Below are positions 10,691 to 21,812 of a stretch of DNA of 64,000 bases, in pieces; the first letter of the stretch is position 1, and every line of letters starts with the position of its first letter. Position numbers and translations under genes: made by a program. Below the pieces are notes generated by a model. It was not told where the DNA came from. It saw only the letters and a list, made by a program, of their open reading frames with translations, and did not search any database. The stretch comes from Artemia franciscana (taxonomy: Eukaryota; Arthropoda; Branchiopoda; Anostraca; Artemiidae): the NCBI RefSeq assembly GCF_032884065.1, contig NC_088879.1, positions 19,702,038 through 19,766,037 of the forward strand, given 5' to 3'.

Positions 10691-13289
10691 TTAGATGCAA
10701 TTTCTTAAAGCTAATCTTGCTTGTTTAGCAGCCTGTCTCAAAGGCCTTTTCGTAGTTGGTTCAGTACTATTATAAATTGGTTTAGTAAAATATTTTGTTA
10801 GATCATTTTTAATTAAATTTGAGTATAAAGAATTTAGTGAGTATTCCCCCAAGTCCCTGTTCAAAGAAATATTTTTATTGATTTTGAGATTAATTTCAAT
10901 TGATTCTCGAACCACCTGTTTTATTCCCAAATCATTACTAATGAGTAAAGAGTTTTCAAAAAGTATCATGTGGGACGGATTATTAAAAATATGCCAACCT
11001 AGAGCAGAATCAAAGGAATTGTTGGAACCATTTGAAATTAAGGCCTTGTCTATGTCATTTTTATGCTGATGTAACCTTTTGTCTAGATTCTGATGGGTCC
11101 TGCCGACATAGTATTTTCCGCAATCACAGGGTATTTGATAGACCCCTCTTTGGCGAGTAACTGGGGTCTTATCTTTACCCGAATTTAAGAAATTGATGAT
11201 TTTAAAATTATTAGTAAAAACTACGTACAGATTATTTTTTGTGCAAATATTTTTTTAATTTTGTTGTAATCTTTGGGATATACGGAAGATAGACAATATT
11301 TGAGGGCTTATCAATAGCCTCACATTGTGAAGTATCTTCTTCGATTTTACAAGAATGTCTTTTTATTCTACGGCTAATTATTTTATTTACAAAAGGAATG
11401 GGGTATCCATTACCAAAAAGAATATCTCTGATAAAATTTATTTCTGCATTTATATATGAATGGGAGCAAATATTTAGGGCACGATCAATGAGGGAAATTA
11501 CAACTGCTCTTTTAACTTGTGGGGGGTGATTTGAATTAAAGTGAAGATATCTATTGTTTTGTGTTGGCTTTCGATATATAGTAAAATCCAGTTCATCAGC
11601 TTTACGAATAATTAATACATCTAAAAACGGTAGTTTATTTTCAATTTCAACTTCAAGGGTGAACTGCAAATTTCGGTCATAAGTGTTAAGATGATCTAAG
11701 AAGCCCCGAAGTTCAGCTTCCCCATAATTCCAAAGTGAAATTACGTCATCCATATAACGACCCCAATAGACATGTTTTAGAAAATAAGAATTCAATGCCC
11801 AATTCTCAAGATTCTCGACGTAAATGTTTGCTAGTAGCCCAGATAAAGGTGCCCCCATGGGTAATCCATTTTTTTGCTGATAAAAAGAATCGCGAAATTG
11901 AAAATACATAGAAAACTTATTACAAATTTTAACAAGAGTCATTAAAACTTCACAATCAATTCCTGTCGCTGAAGTCTCGATCAAGTGGTAATTTTCTTCT
12001 ATTTTGTTTTTTAATAATTCCTCTGAAATAGTTACATCTATATTTGTGTACATGGAAACAATGTCGAAACTACTAACTATTGTGTTTTCTGAAATACTTG
12101 TGTTGCTAAGTTTTTTAATCAAATCTGCCGAGTTATGAATATAGGAATTTTGAGAATACAATAAAGGTTTGAAAGCTGCACAAAGCCATTTTCCAATATT
12201 GGCAGCGGGAGCTTTAGTACAAGCCACAATAGGTCTTAAGGGAATACCCTGTTTATGTATTTTTGGTAAACCGTAGAGTTTAGGACAGAAACTACCACGG
12301 GGAAAAAATTTATTGTATAGTTGTGGGGTGATTTTACCATTTTGTTTTAGCTGCTTTAATTCATTTATAATATTATTAGTGAACTGATCAGTAGGATCAT
12401 GAGTTATTGTTTGATATGTAATTGTGTCATTTAAATGCGAAAAAATTTTGTTGTCATAGTCTGTTGTATTCATGACAACAAGTGAATTGCTTTTGTCTGC
12501 TTTAGTTATTATAATAGAAGGATCTTTTCGGAGATTAGATAGTATTTTTATGTCATGCAGATTTTCCGGTGTGGAATTAGTAGGAGGCTTAAACTTTTTT
12601 TGGCTATTATAGAGGATATTTATTAGACCAGATCTAACTTCATCCGGGTTAGAGACAGAAGGATAGTGTTTATGCAAAGCGGACTCTAGAGAGGAAACTA
12701 TATCTGCCACAGGAACTTGTTTCGGTAGAAAAGAAAATTTTGGACCTTTTTCTAGTGTTTCGATTTCCTGGGGTTCCAATGTTTTAGAAGAGAGGTTAAC
12801 GATAGCAGGCCCAGGAGTGAATCTTGGAGAATAAATACGGTTTCTCATCGAAGATTCATTTCGTAAGCCCTCTAATTTTTTATAGAGGCGTTCCTTGGAC
12901 AAGCGAAAATCGTGGCTAAACAAATTCCTTTCTAATCTAACAACTTGAGCAAAATCAACGGTGGACAGGTTTTCCAGCAAAAAAGTTTCCAACGATATTC
13001 TCTCTGAAGAAATAATATGTCGTTTGTGTTTTTTGTCCTTAATAATATGGACTAGGGTTTTTAACTGTAGTGTATGGGCAAATTGCGCTTCTTTTCGGGT
13101 ATTTAAATGTAATTTATATCTTAAAGACTTGGGAATAAGGTTTTCCTTTCTACAGGATTCTAAAAATTTTTGTTGATTGATAATATTAGCATGTTTTTTA
13201 CCTAGACTAATAAAATAAAAGATATCATAGGTCAACTGCTCCCCATAAGCTAGACGAAAATAGCGACGAAGACCACACTGCCTTTCCAT
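10691..13289 (-). pseudogene. PLE polyprotein, second unit, 1-bp frameshift
   Basis: Same protein as at 7790-10387, starting at the ATG at 13289. A T run near 11250-11256 has seven T where the intact unit has six (8349-8354). The frame therefore leaves the PLE sequence after ITTKLK and stops at 11232, giving 685 residues with reverse transcriptase but no nuclease. The GIY-YIG part continues intact in another frame down to 10691. Other differences are few (for example Phe/Leu near 12433, Glu/Lys near 11347, Gln/His near 13026). The homopolymer makes a sequencing or assembly error possible. Confidence 0.88.
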
Positions 13290-13850
13290 AACAAACAAAT
13301 ACAACGTAGAAACAATAGGGAAAGTTTTTTCAAGACAATGGAAATTATTTATGTAGATATTTCGGCCCTATGTCCAAGGGCCGTCTTCAGCACAATACAA
13401 TACTATATATATATATAAAAGGACTTACATCAAATTGTGAGAATTAAAACTGAATATAAAAACACTTATTAAAACAATTTTTTTTTAAAAATATAGCCCT
13501 AGCATCCTTACTTCAGCGAAGTTCAACCAGGACTGGCGAAAAGAATGAAATGAAGAAATATAAACTCATTCAAACTAAAGAGAATAAAATGATTAGATGC
13601 AATTTCTTAAAGCTAATCTTGCTTGTTTAGCAGCCTGTCTCAAAGGCCTTTTCGTAGTTGGTTCAGTACTATTATAAATTGGTTTAGTAAAATATTTTGT
13701 TAGATCATTTTTAATTAAATTTGAGTATAAAGAATTTAGTGAGTATTCCCCCAAGTCCCTGTTCAAAGAAATATTTTTATTGATTTTGAGATTAATTTCA
13801 ATTGATTCTCGAACCACCTGTTTTATTCCCAAATCATTACTAATGAGTTT
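13258..13850 (-). pseudogene. PLE third unit, truncated to 3' end of the ORF and UTR
   Basis: Contains the terminal repeat region, the 3' UTR and the last approximately 85 codons of the PLE ORF (to the stop at 13593), ending at the TAATGAGT shared with 10942-10949. At 13849-13851 the sequence switches to the opposite strand of the same element. This is the pseudo-LTR-like partial copy at the 5' side of the array. Confidence 0.85.
13356..13390 (-). ncRNA. Hammerhead-ribozyme-like motif, unit 3 boundary
   Basis: Identical motif upstream of the frameshifted PLE ORF. It lies within the inverted arms, so a transcript could also pair it with the plus-orientation copy at 14199-14233. Confidence 0.6.
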
Positions 13851-14297
13851 TAAATTCTTTATACTCAAATTTAATTAAAAATGATCTAACAAAATATTTT
13901 ACTAAACCAATTTATAATAGTACTGAACCAACTACGAAAAGGCCTTTGAGACAGGCTGCTAAACAAGCAAGATTAGCTTTAAGAAATTGCATCTAATCAT
14001 TTTATTCTCTTTAGTTTGAATGAGTTTATATTTCTTCATTTCATTCTTTTCGCCAGTCCTGGTTGAACTTCGCTGAAGTAAGGATGCTAGGGCTATATTT
14101 TTAAAAAAAAATTGTTTTAATAAGTGTTTTTATATTCAGTTTTAATTCTCACAATTTGATGTAAGTCCTTTTATATATATATATAGTATTGTATTGTGCT
14201 GAAGACGGCCCTTGGACATAGGGCCGAAATATCTACATAAATAATTTCCATTGTCTTGAAAAAACTTTCCCTATTGTTTCTACGTTGTATTTGTTTG
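13851..14297 (+). repeat. Inverted terminal segment of the PLE array
   Basis: Plus-strand copy of the PLE 3' end and leader. It is the reverse complement of 13290-13736, so the two form 447-bp inverted arms around a 114-bp spacer. It encodes the last PLE residues (LIKNDLTKYFTKPIYN to the stop at 13996), then UTR, ribozyme-like motif and leader, and ends one base before where the ORF's ATG would begin. A target-site duplication follows directly. Confidence 0.88.
14199..14233 (+). ncRNA. Hammerhead-ribozyme-like motif, inverted copy
   Basis: Plus-strand copy of the same 35-base core (CTGAAGA, stem-loop, GAAATATC) in the inverted segment, preceded by a short (TA)n tract as in the other copies. 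Confidence 0.6.
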
Positions 14298-14311
14298 TTA
14301 AGACGGGACCA
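14298..14311. repeat. Target-site duplication, right copy
   Basis: TTAAGACGGGACCA, identical to 7441-7454; marks the right edge of the PLE insertion. Confidence 0.85.
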
Positions 14312-15839
14312 CTTTCCGAAATGGTGTTTGAGTTACTACAAGAGTGCAGCAACAGAGACGTTGAACTGGTTCCCATACGGTGATCCTTTTTGGAGTACTT
14401 TCAGTTGTAGGTTCGAGGATGCCACTTGGAACTGAGATCACCAGTATTTTGTCACTCAGTATTGTACTGAACCGATTCCAAGGATTCAAGCAAAAACTCC
14501 CAGGTATTGACTCCTCGTTTCGCTAGGTGCCACATACTTCAGTGATAGCTAAAAGGAAGATTTAAGTAGAATGACTAAAGCCTTGATGTGAAGCAAAATG
14601 CATGAAACGTGAAATTTCACCGTTAAGAAAAGATTTCCAAATGTGACAGAACTTGCTGATAGATTGCTTCCCTTATTGCATCTAAATGTAAACTTGAAAA
14701 GAATTTATTCTCGGATGAGTAGTGTCAAGATAAATAGCAAAAAATGTCGAAAATAATTATTGAAGCTGGATTGCTCATAAAGCGACGATTAAGAACAAAA
14801 GATATAATTTGATGTATAAAGATCCCTACCAAAGGTGAGATGAAGTTGTTCAACTATTAATACCTTTACGTAGCCACTCAACACCCTGGTCAAGAAGAAA
14901 AATCCAAAAGTAAAGTTGAAAATGGTCAATGAATATGTATTGCAGTTTTCTTTTTCCTAATGTGTCTGAAATTAACTTTTGATGATGAGATACGACCCTA
15001 TATTTTTTGTTTGAAATCCATCAACCAGTTTGAAAAAAAGGAGATATTGCATCAAAAAATGAAGCATAAAATATCTTTCCCTTGGATACCAAAAAAACGT
15101 CTTTTATTTGTTATCTATTCCAATTTACATTTTGCTTTGCATGATTTTTTATTTTAGCTTTTCGCTTTTTCCAGGTTCTCTGTAAAAAAAATAATTGTCC
15201 ATGCCAGATGCGATTCTTGCTTTCTCGCAGCCTGCTGTGTGGTGATCTTGATTATGTTTTAAAAACAGTATAATAACTAAAGTGTTAACGCATTATGTTC
15301 ACAGATTCGGACCTCCAAATAAAAAGATAAAACTTTCTGGGCTCTCTGACACCGAACACTTTTTCGCATCACTGTAGTTTGTCTACTTCTTTCACTAGAA
15401 AAGCTTTATTGTGCATTAAGTCATTCTGTTTATGATTTTCTTTCTTTTGTTTACACCCAACTTTTGTTCATCTAGCAAGTCAAGAACAAACTGCTATATT
15501 ATTGTTAGATTATAATGTGTTCAGCTTTTTTATTAAGTGAAGGTAGAATATAGCTTGTGTTTCATCGAAGTAAGTGGTAATTTATAGCTGACTGATTTTT
15601 TTTCTTGAAACCTGAAAAACCTTTATCCAAAAGCGGGATATCAATAAGTATCTATCCATTTGTCAAAAAGGTCTATTGTTTGGGCTGAAAAGAGCTTAAG
15701 ACTTCGATGCTATTTGACAGCTATGTACATAGTAAGAAAAGGCAACAATTTTGAATTATTATTGAGCACATCAAAATGGTAAGACCTATTCCGGTTATTT
15801 TATTAACTAGATGATATCTTATTGACGTAATAAGTGAGA
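14312..15839. other. Unassigned AT-rich region
   Basis: No gene recognised. 14312-14790 has short open stretches (SEMVFELLQECSNRDVELVP; AGLLIKRRLRTKDI) separated by stops, perhaps a decayed transposon ORF continuing from the left side of the PLE insertion. No family assigned. Confidence 0.35.
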
Positions 15840-16426
15840 TTTTAGATAAGCTACTTTTGAATTTCTTTGAAAGGGGTTAGACTAGGAAAATTAAACTTCC
15901 AGTAAGGGATCTAAGACGAAAATCATACTCTGGGACAGTAATGCAAAGCTACTATTTAAACCTTCTTCTGATTTCTTAGTCTTAAAAAGTTATCTACTTC
16001 ATAGATACTTATAGTAATCTGACAAAACAGCATTATTCCTTAATTTCCAGGTTTCAGTTTTTAATTCTCTGGTTTTAGTTCTGAAAAGTACAATCTTTCT
16101 TTGATCAAAATTTAGGAAATGTATTTAGGATTTAAATTTAGGAAATCATAAATTGGGATTAAGGGAAGTTGTGAAGCTGGAAATACTTTGTTGTTCTTTA
16201 TCTAAACAGAAGATTTATTTTGTAAGGTTTCACTTTATATAGCAAAGATTTTTAAAGTTGTTCAAATACTGGTGCCCTCTAGAGAAAGAAGAAGTGGAGA
16301 CAGGTATATCAAAATAATTTCCAAGGATATATATTAGTCTGTGTATCCATCCCTGAAAGTTTCATTTTACTAGCCTAATGCCTTTCCAAGATAATAAAAA
16401 ATAGCTTGTCTAGAATTTTGCCATAT
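15840..16426. repeat. Fragments of the TIR-element family
   Basis: Two partial copies of the arms of the element at 16427-17080. Around 15865-15970 the order GGGGTTAG..GGAAAATTAAACTTCCAG is in the left-arm orientation. Around 16275-16400 GCCCTCTAGAGAAAGAAG..ATCCCTGAAAGTTTCATTTT is in the right-arm orientation. Both are diverged. Confidence 0.5.
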
Positions 16427-17080
16427 AATATTGGGTAAAATTCTAGTTAATTGACTTCTTGCTATCTCAGAAAGGGTTTAGGTTAGGAAAATGAAATTTT
16501 CAGGGATGGGTCTACAGGCTAAAGCATGTCCTGGGAAGGTATTTTAAAGTACCCACCTCCACTCCTTCTCCCTCTAGAGGGCCCTGAAATCTGCCTACAT
16601 GACAGGTCTATACCTATTGAAATTTTGACAAAACAACATTTTACCTTAATTTTCAGTAACTAGTTGCTTTTTCTCTGCTTTTTGTTTCTGAAAATGGAAT
16701 TCCTGTTGTTTGAGTAGAGTTTTGAGCCATATTAATATTTTTTTTTCAAAATTTAGAAGATGTATTTGCATATCTTTAAAACCTTATAAAATGGAATTGA
16801 CCAAGGTTATGAAGCTGAAAACAATTTTGTTGCACTTCAATTAAGCAGAATATTTATTTTGCAAGGTTTCACTTTTATAACACAAATATTTGTAAAGATC
16901 ATCAAAGGTCAGGGCCCTCTAGAGGGAGAAGGAGTGGAGGCAGTTGTTTCATAATACCTTCCCGGGACATTCTTTAGTCTGTAGATTCATCCCTGAAAGT
17001 TTCATTTTCCTAACCAAAACCCTTTCTGAGATATCAAGAAGTCAATTAACTAGAATTTTACCTAATATTGTAACTATTTA
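16427..17080. mobile_element. Non-autonomous element with long terminal inverted repeats
   Basis: The left arm (about 16427-16600: AATATTGGGTAAAATTCTAG, TTGACTTCTTG, GAAATTTTCAGGGATG, CCCTCTAGAGGGCCC) is repeated in inverse complement at about 16905-17080. Arms are around 170 bp and imperfect; the roughly 300-bp interior has no coding potential. This is a MITE- or foldback-like structure. Its superfamily is unknown because no transposase or clear target duplication is seen. Confidence 0.6.
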
Positions 17081-17489
17081 TCTGCTAATTACTGTTAATT
17101 TTCTGCTATCTATGATATTTATCTAATTATCTGCTTTCTCAAGTAAATAATGTGTTTATACAACTCTTAGTGTGCTCAGTCTATCTTGATCAGTGGTATC
17201 AACTGAGAAGGGCATATTTTCCCCAAGAGTTCTGACTGCCCAAAATCATTATAATACAGAAATAAGCCAGAAATAAAAAATTGCATTCCTATATTCTAGG
17301 CTAATGTTTCATTCCTTACTCAACATTATTTCTAAATATAGTGACTACTACCATTATAATTGTTTTTTTGCCTAATTATGTCTTGATAAATATTGAGTAG
17401 TTTACATGAATGGCCTAAGAATAAAGTGAACATACCACTCAACACCAGGGGCAGATCCAGATGTGCTGGGGAGATTACAAGTTTTTTAA
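17081..17489. other. Unassigned spacer
   Basis: AT-rich sequence without recognisable gene or repeat boundary; the short ORF starting at 17393 runs into the R1 fossil and has no conserved motifs. Confidence 0.4.
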
Positions 17490-18170
17490 ATAAACCTTTC
17501 TTTTTATTACATTATTGGTGTGCTTGTCACATGCCCCCCCCCAAAAAAAAAAATTTGCCTTTGCTCAGCACCTTTTCTTATGCTCTTTCTGAATTCCAAA
17601 TAAGAATAACTCCTCCATGGCACCTTGCTCTTTATGCTAAAGTTTTTTCAGTAATTTGAAAAAAGCTTTTTATTGTTCTAATTAAATGAACATAGTGTTT
17701 CAGGAGTTTTTTTGAAGGATTGGGCCAGAATTGAAACTTTAGCATAAAGAGCAAGGTGTTGCAGACAAGTAAACCTGTCATTTACATATTAATCTCTATT
17801 TGTTTCAAGTTTTAGCATTAGTCTTTGCTCTCAGTTAAAAAGACTTGTCTTATTTTATTTAATTTCTGATCATTTTTTAAATAATGCCAAGAAATATGGC
17901 TACTTCTCTATGCAAAAATCCTTCCTCTACATGGATTTGTTCTCTAGACAATTCAACCCAGGTGAAAATGTACCTCAACAATTACCCTTAACATCTCCTT
18001 GTGTAAAATTAAGACAGGGAAGAGAAAACACTACATAAGAAGAATTTCATTTATGAATTCTGGCAAATTCTCCTAGTGTAAAATTTCCCCCAAAAATTCA
18101 CAAACTTCCCTCCCAACACGTTTTATAAACCTGGTCATAAATATTGTAGGAATCCGAAAAGCTTGTTAGA
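17490..18170 (-). repeat. Old, diverged R1 copy
   Basis: Same module order and orientation as 1985-2400: a hairpin with arms around TTGCTCTTTATGCTAAAG (17620-17645) and CTTTAGCATAAAGAGCAAGG (17737-17756), then TTTCAAGTTTTAGCATT, AATAATGCCAAGAAATAT, the Cs-rich AATTTCCCCC part and the CTGGTCATAAAT part. Divergence is high, so it is an ancient insertion. Confidence 0.6.
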
Positions 18171-19600
18171 ATAAAAGCCTAGTTTTGAGGAATAGAAATC
18201 TGAGCACTTTATGGGAAAAAATCCAAATTCATGCTCTGAAGAAAACTAAAAATCGTGAATCCAAAAGCCAACAGTTAATACAATGCTAATACTTGTTTTG
18301 TATGTCTTTACACAATATTATTGTGGAAACCATATTTTTGCTGATGGTAACTCAGTAGACTGATAAAAGAAATAAAGTGCTGCCAGAGACTATGGAATCA
18401 ATCCTCCCCTGATAATTTAACTATAAGTACATGCACAGTTCTTATAAATACATAATAGGGAAAAAAGCTATTTACCAAAAACTGGATTTACTAGCTACTT
18501 CTGCTGCAACAAGTTTTATGTAACTGTGTTCTAACTTGAAAATGATTGCATTAAATACTTTTGTCTTTTCATTTCTATATCCCCATCTTTGTGTTGTGAT
18601 GACAAGATTGATATGGCACACCTAGTTTGAGCTAACTATTGATAAGAAATCCATTATGTATAGAAAATGATAAAGATCAATAAAATAAGGAACTTTTGTA
18701 TATAAACTAGGGTTATATTCAGGCACAAGGATAAGAATAGACAAGGATACAGTTAAACCAAAGGTAACTGATATTAATAGACATTTTCTGAATATAAAGA
18801 TATAAGAATTTGTTATTATACTGTTTAGTTCAGAAGAAGAGCTAAACCAGATTTGTTGCTTAATATTTCCTGTTCTGAAATAAACTCTATAATCAGAAGA
18901 TTTTGTACCTCATTACTTTCAGAAAATTCATATTTATGGAATCTTCAGATTTGATTCCAGTTTCACTACATCCAGTTTCCCCCTTCCTGCCAACCCTAGT
19001 GCCTGGAGATAGTCCTAGACTAAAGCCAAAAGTTTGTTAATTGTTTATTTTTCCTAGTGAACATTATAAACCAACCAAGATTGCCAGCCCAAAAGTTCCA
19101 AGGGTAGCTAAGTACTACCAGGATTTTTATTTTTTGCTATTGTTTTTTTTTTTTACAGGAATTACATATGTCTCATTTTACGACCCTATTCTAAGTGATA
19201 ATCTTGCTGATTTTGCTGATTTATTAGATTGTAAATGTAATAATTGAACATTTGCTTACCATAATTAAGTAAGAAATTTTTTTATTTGGGATTCTTTTTT
19301 ATTCATCCAACAAAAAGAATTTTGTTGGATGGGAAATAAGCAAAGAAATTGACAACCCTGAAAACCACCTGCAGTCAGTACCTTGTAGCATATACCATGC
19401 TTAGGTTCTTCAGGCAGTGTCAGTAGCTCCTATATAGGTGACCATAATCAATCATTTTTCAGACCATACTAGTAGTATAAACAGTAAGATAGCCAAAATA
19501 ATTGCTTTTGTTTGTCATACTCTGTGCAGTAGTCTCAGCTTAGTAAAGAGAATAACCCATTTTTCATAAATATTTGCTTTATCTTAGGCAGTGCAATAGG
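18171..19600. other. Unassigned region
   Basis: AT-rich; no gene supported. A 68-residue open stretch at 19041-19247 (SEHYKPTKIASPKVPRVAKY..) has no motif I recognise. Confidence 0.35.
19304..19331. repeat. Perfect 12-bp hairpin
   Basis: Arms CATCCAACAAAA and TTTTGTTGGATG around AGAA. It could be the remains of a small foldback element; no function inferred. Confidence 0.6.
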
Positions 19601-19800
19601 ACTGTCTATGATTGGAGGGCAACCAGTCCCCTTCCCATGGACCTTTTTCCCCAAAGACATTCACTTAATATTTTGTGATGGCCATCCTGTTTAGCATTGT
19701 TGAAAAATCCGAAACTGTGTCTGGTGATAATGAAACCCCCACAGCCTTTGGGGTAAGGACTGTAAGTTATACAATTTAACCATTGGTAGTGTATATTATT
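19601..19800. repeat. R1-related repeat fragment
   Basis: ATTGGAGGGCAACCAGTCCC, then ATGGCCATCCTGTTTAGCAT, then a GTCTGGTGATAATGAAACCC-type module and a GTAAGGACTGTAAGTTAT module: the same order as in 42590-42840 and, inverted, 1-300. Confidence 0.6.
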
Positions 19801-19859
19801 TGTTATTGGGAAAGGCGTGCATTTTTGACCTTTTGTGTCCGAAAAGGTGTAGGAATATT

Positions 19860-21377
19860 TTAGTTAATTAAAAACACACTATGTGCTTCTGGGTTGTCAA
19901 AAGGACGTATCTCAAAAGTGATGCAGAGTTTTAAGTTTGAACTTTCAGGAAATGATAAGGGGGATGATCAATTGACCAAAAGGCAATATATGCACACTAC
20001 TACTACTGCTATTGCAACTACTATTTATAGGGTGATTACTACTAAGGGCTGGGGATATTAAGGTAAAAATTGTAAGAAATGTTGAGGGAGAAGCTTAACT
20101 AATTTAAAACACACTATGCACACACTGGCTGTTAAAAGGGCACATCAGCAGTAACTTACAAATGGCTTAGTATACTAAGTTGAAATTTTTAGAGCATGAT
20201 GACTGATATTCAACTGACCAAAAGGGAATGTGCATGGTACTACTGCTTTTATTGTTGCTACTACTATTAATGCAGCTACTACTACTCCTGCTGCAACCAT
20301 TATTACAATTGCTATTTCTAAGGTGATTACTACCAAGGTTGAGAATCTTATGTTGATAATCGTAGAGAAATGTTAAGGGGGACATTGAGATAAATCATAA
20401 CATGCTATGTGCATACTGGTTGTCAAAAGGTTCCATCATAAATATCTTTAGAATGGCTTAGCATACTAGGTTGAAACTTCCAGGGGGTTATGAAGGGGAT
20501 ATGCATACAACTACTGTGTTACTACTACTACTACTAATATAACTACTACTACTACAACTATTATGATTCTTGTTATTACTAAGGCAAAGCACACAAAGAT
20601 GAAACTTCCAGGAAATATTGGGGGGAAGTTGAACTAAATAAAAAAAAACACTGTGCATCCAGGTTTTCAAAAGGGCATATCTCAGGAATAGCTTAGGGTC
20701 AATTTAATGGCTTAGAGTCAAAAAGGCAATATATGCACACTACTGCTACTACTACAACTGCTACCTATATTTTCTGCACATATTTTGACTGCTACTAAGA
20801 GTGTGAAGGTGAAATTTTCAGGAAATGTCAAGGGAAAGTTGAACTAAATTAAAACACACTATGTGCATACAGATTTTCTGAAAGGTATGTCAGCAATATC
20901 ATGGGAATGGCTTAAAGTATTAAGTCGAAACTTCCAGGGCATGATGAAAGGGATGTTCAACTGACCAAAAGACAATATGTGATTACTACTACTGCTACTA
21001 CTGTTATTACTATTAATACTATAACTAATACTCTTACTAATGCTATGACTACTAATGCTAAGGTTATGAAGGTGAAAATTTCAGGGAGTGTTGAGAGAAT
21101 TTCGATCCGAATCAAGACATACTACGCGCATGCAAGCTGTCAAAAGGACTCATCAGCAATGTCTCAGGGACTGTTTAGGGTATTAAATCGAAACTTCTAG
21201 TGTATGTTCAAAAGTGTTGAAAAAACAAAACAAAATATGCTATGTGCATACTGCTACCAATGCTACTGTTGCTACTACAACTATTGCCACTACTGAAGCT
21301 AAGGGTGAAGTTAAAGGTGGTTTTCTGGGAATGTTTAGGGGCTTGTTGAACTAAATGAGAAACATGCTAAGTGTACT

Positions 21378-21380
<3 letters not shown>
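19860..21380. repeat. Tandem array with embedded trinucleotide tracts
   Basis: At least six diverged units of about 200-290 bp. Each has AAACACACTATGTGC-like sequence (near 19870, 20107, 20396, 20850, 21235), GTCAAAAGGGCACATCAG, a TTGAAACTTCCAGGGCATGA module, CAACTGACCAAAAGGCAATA, and a degenerate (TAC/ACT)n tract followed by AAGGTGAAATTTTCAGG. A single further unit of this family lies at 44450-45010 and again at 61500-62050. All ORFs here are low-complexity artefacts. Confidence 0.75.

Positions 21381-21435
<55 letters not shown>
21381..21435. repeat. (AT)n microsatellite, right up to a Helitron end
   Basis: 55 bases of alternating AT abutting the CTAG terminus at 21436. Helitrons insert between A and T, so an AT repeat is a natural target. 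Confidence 0.85.
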
Positions 21436-21436
<1 letters not shown>

Positions 21437-21609
21437 TAGCTGTTGGGGTGGCGCTTCGCGCCACCCCAACACCTAGTTGGTGGGGGCGCTTCGCGCCCCC
21501 CCCAAGCCCCCCCGCGCGCGTAAGTCGTTACGCGCCATAATAGTTACGCGCCATTGTAGTTGTGTCCCTATGTCCCACCTGTGAATATAGATAGATATAT
21601 ATATATATG

Positions 21610-21812
21610 GTTTTAACTACGTAAAACTTGCGAATATACAACATTCTTTGCTGTCCCATTGTCTTTGCATATAAATAGATTGTCAGGTTTACCGACTCTT
21701 GAACATGCAACATATAATGGTCCATGGGAAAACAATCTGTATTCAGATCTATACCTCATGATTCTAATGATTGCCCTTGAGCTTTGTTGATGGTGATTGC
21801 TAATCGACCATT
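21610..21812 (-). pseudogene. Helitron helicase C-terminal fossil
   Basis: Minus-strand translation gives AITINKAQGQSLES then a stop; after a frame change it reads HGPLYVACSRVGKPDNLFI and KNVVYSQVLR. NKAQGQS and LYVACSRV are the last two conserved blocks of PIF1-like Helitron helicases. Only this tail is left; a stop and a frameshift make it inactive. It sits just inside the element's 3' end, as expected in autonomous Helitrons. Confidence 0.8.

Larger units (their letters stand above)
7455..14297 (-). mobile_element. Penelope-like retroelement, tandem array with inverted end
   Basis: One insertion event by the evidence of its flanking 14-bp duplication. From the right (5' side of the minus strand) it holds an inverted 447-bp piece (13851-14297, plus orientation), a truncated unit (about 13258-13850), a second unit with a frameshift (start codon at 13289) and a third with an intact ORF (start codon at 10387). 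The unit period is 2901-2902 bp, measured between start codons. Units differ at only a handful of bases. Tandem partial copies (pseudo-LTRs) and inverted 5' fragments are known features of Penelope-like elements. Near identity implies recent transposition. Confidence 0.92.

Noticed and set aside
13593..13868. 91-residue ORF starting MSIKNLK as a separate protein
   Set aside because: Its first residues come from the strand-switch junction of the PLE; the rest is the PLE C terminus.
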